From contig NZ_DS981460.1 of NCBI RefSeq assembly GCF_000154845.1, forward strand, positions 1,539 to 45,485: a stretch of 43,947 nucleotides of DNA, given 5' to 3'. Position 1 is the stretch's first letter. Every line of letters begins with the position of its first letter. This DNA is from Phocaeicola coprocola DSM 17136 (lineage in GTDB: Bacteria; Bacteroidota; Bacteroidia; Bacteroidales; Bacteroidaceae). A model generated the notes under the pieces. The model searched no databases. It had not been told where the DNA came from and was given only the letters and a program-made list of their open reading frames with translations. Positions 43,290 through 43,947 of this stretch are shown piece after piece. A program made the position numbers and the translations under genes.

Positions 43290-43947
43290 TCATCCGGAAG
43301 AAGTTTTGAAGGCTTCTGCATATGCATGGTTGTCGGTGTAGATATTCAGCACACATTGCCTTGCGGTCTTAATCCACTTGGCAGGTACTGAAATGAATTT
43401 GAAGACAAACGTCTTGATACGGCTGGTTTCCTTGAGCCCGAACTTCTTCACTTCAATCCTTTGCATGATGGCCTTGTAGAAATTGCGTATCAGTGCCGTC
43501 AGGAGCAGGAACACGGTATTTTCCGCCATGAAGGATTTAGGCAGTCTGTCCCATCCAAACCCATTGTTCATGTCATCAAAGACGCGTTCCTTGCCACCGC
43601 GCATGTTATAGAACTCCACGATGTCCCTCATGGATGATTCGTAATCGTTGGTCAGGATGCAGCGGTATGTATATTCCCCCTCCCACAGGTCCGGTCCACT
43701 GCCCATGCGTCTCTGTCTCTGGATTACCAGGCGATACGGTTTGCCCTTCCACTTCTCAACGAGAATGGAGTTCAACTCAAACACGATGCCGTTTATCTCT
43801 TCCTTCTTCCACCCTCTGAGCGCGAAGATGTCATCATAGAGCGAGCAGCAGCGGTTGGCGCGTATGTAGAATGTCCTGCAATGCTTCCTGACCTCATCCA
43901 CAATGTCTTCAGAGCATGAGCCGCAGTCGGCCCTGAAGCGTTTGACT
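43290..43947 (-). CDS. IS1380-family transposase, C-terminal part (cut by the window edge)
   Basis: The minus-strand frame is open to the right edge. It begins in the window with VKRFRADCGSCSEDIVDEV, where the Asp in RADCGS is a likely DDE residue. It continues with the IS1380 pattern YRCILTNDYESSMRDIVEFYNMRGGKERVFDDMNN written across residues about 95-128, then GFGWDRLPKSFMAENTVFLLLTALIRNFY. About 219 residues are visible, half of a typical IS1380 transposase. No frameshift is seen. The IS continues outside the window. Confidence 0.85.
   Translation of the reverse strand, partial: VKRFRADCGSCSEDIVDEVRKHCRTFYIRANRCCSLYDDIFALRGWKKEEINGIVFELNSILVEKWKGKPYRLVIQRQRRMGSGPDLWEGEYTYRCILTNDYESSMRDIVEFYNMRGGKERVFDDMNNGFGWDRLPKSFMAENTVFLLLTALIRNFYKAIMQRIEVKKFGLKETSRIKTFVFKFISVPAKWIKTARQCVLNIYTDNHAYAEAFKTSSG

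Noticed and set aside
43121..43327. 68-residue minus-strand frame between the lipoprotein and the transposase
   Set aside because: It overlaps the transposase 3' end in another frame and probably reads the IS terminal region; no support as a gene.
1..43947. CRISPR array, phage or toxin-antitoxin module
   Set aside because: No regularly spaced short repeats, no phage structural genes and no recognisable toxin-antitoxin pair were found on reading through the window.

Overview
The window looks like chromosome from a gut Bacteroidales bacterium (Bacteroides/Phocaeicola type). Three things point there: (i) many genes are preceded by the Bacteroidetes -7 box TAnnTTTG; (ii) the gene content is typical, with a SecDF fusion, OmpA-like porins, GH92 mannosidase pieces, a propeller-type regulator, a DUF4988 lipoprotein with a C-terminal lipobox Cys, and IS elements of families common in these bacteria; (iii) there is a fused KorA and an ATP-dependent PEP carboxykinase. 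No plasmid, phage or CRISPR signature was seen.

Layout. 1-2091 is a nested insertion: a complete ISAs1-family element (491-2026, 18-bp inverted repeats, 9-bp target duplication) sits inside an IS4-like transposase gene that runs off the left edge. A small lipoprotein and a DUF2851 gene follow. 4169-10640 is a tightly packed run on the plus strand: dapB, signal peptidase I, a second signal-peptidase-like protein without the catalytic residues, WbqC family, two overlapping rhomboid proteases and a membrane-anchored EEP-family hydrolase. 10726-15502 holds secDF bracketed by two 680-bp directly repeated, ORF-less group II introns. Each lies immediately behind a Rho-independent terminator, and the copies differ at one base. 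An OmpA-like protein, a terminator and tRNA-Arg(CCT) follow.

16945-19812 is the 2-oxoacid:ferredoxin oxidoreductase pair korA-korB. 19911-26050 is a damaged glycan locus: a transmembrane propeller/AraC regulator with no kinase or receiver domain, a GH92 C-terminal half carrying its own signal peptide, a BSP-type zinc-protease-like lipoprotein, and a GH92 N-terminal half that is cut off and reads into the 3' end of upp. Next come upp, pckA, a lipoprotein nitroreductase and an LTA-synthase-like sulfatase. 31505-36470 is an AraC regulator divergent from a TolC/HlyD/MFS efflux operon. 36480-43105 is all on the minus strand: RNase H, argS, an OmpA-like protein and a large DUF4988 lipoprotein with collagen-like triplets. 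An IS1380-family transposase, cut by the right edge, lies directly upstream of that lipoprotein.

The most unusual signals are the pair of ORF-less terminator-associated group II introns around secDF, the permuted GH92 halves, the catalytically degenerate signal peptidase paralogue, the kinase-less propeller regulator and the IS-in-IS insertion. All functional statements come from reading motifs in the sequence; no database search was run.
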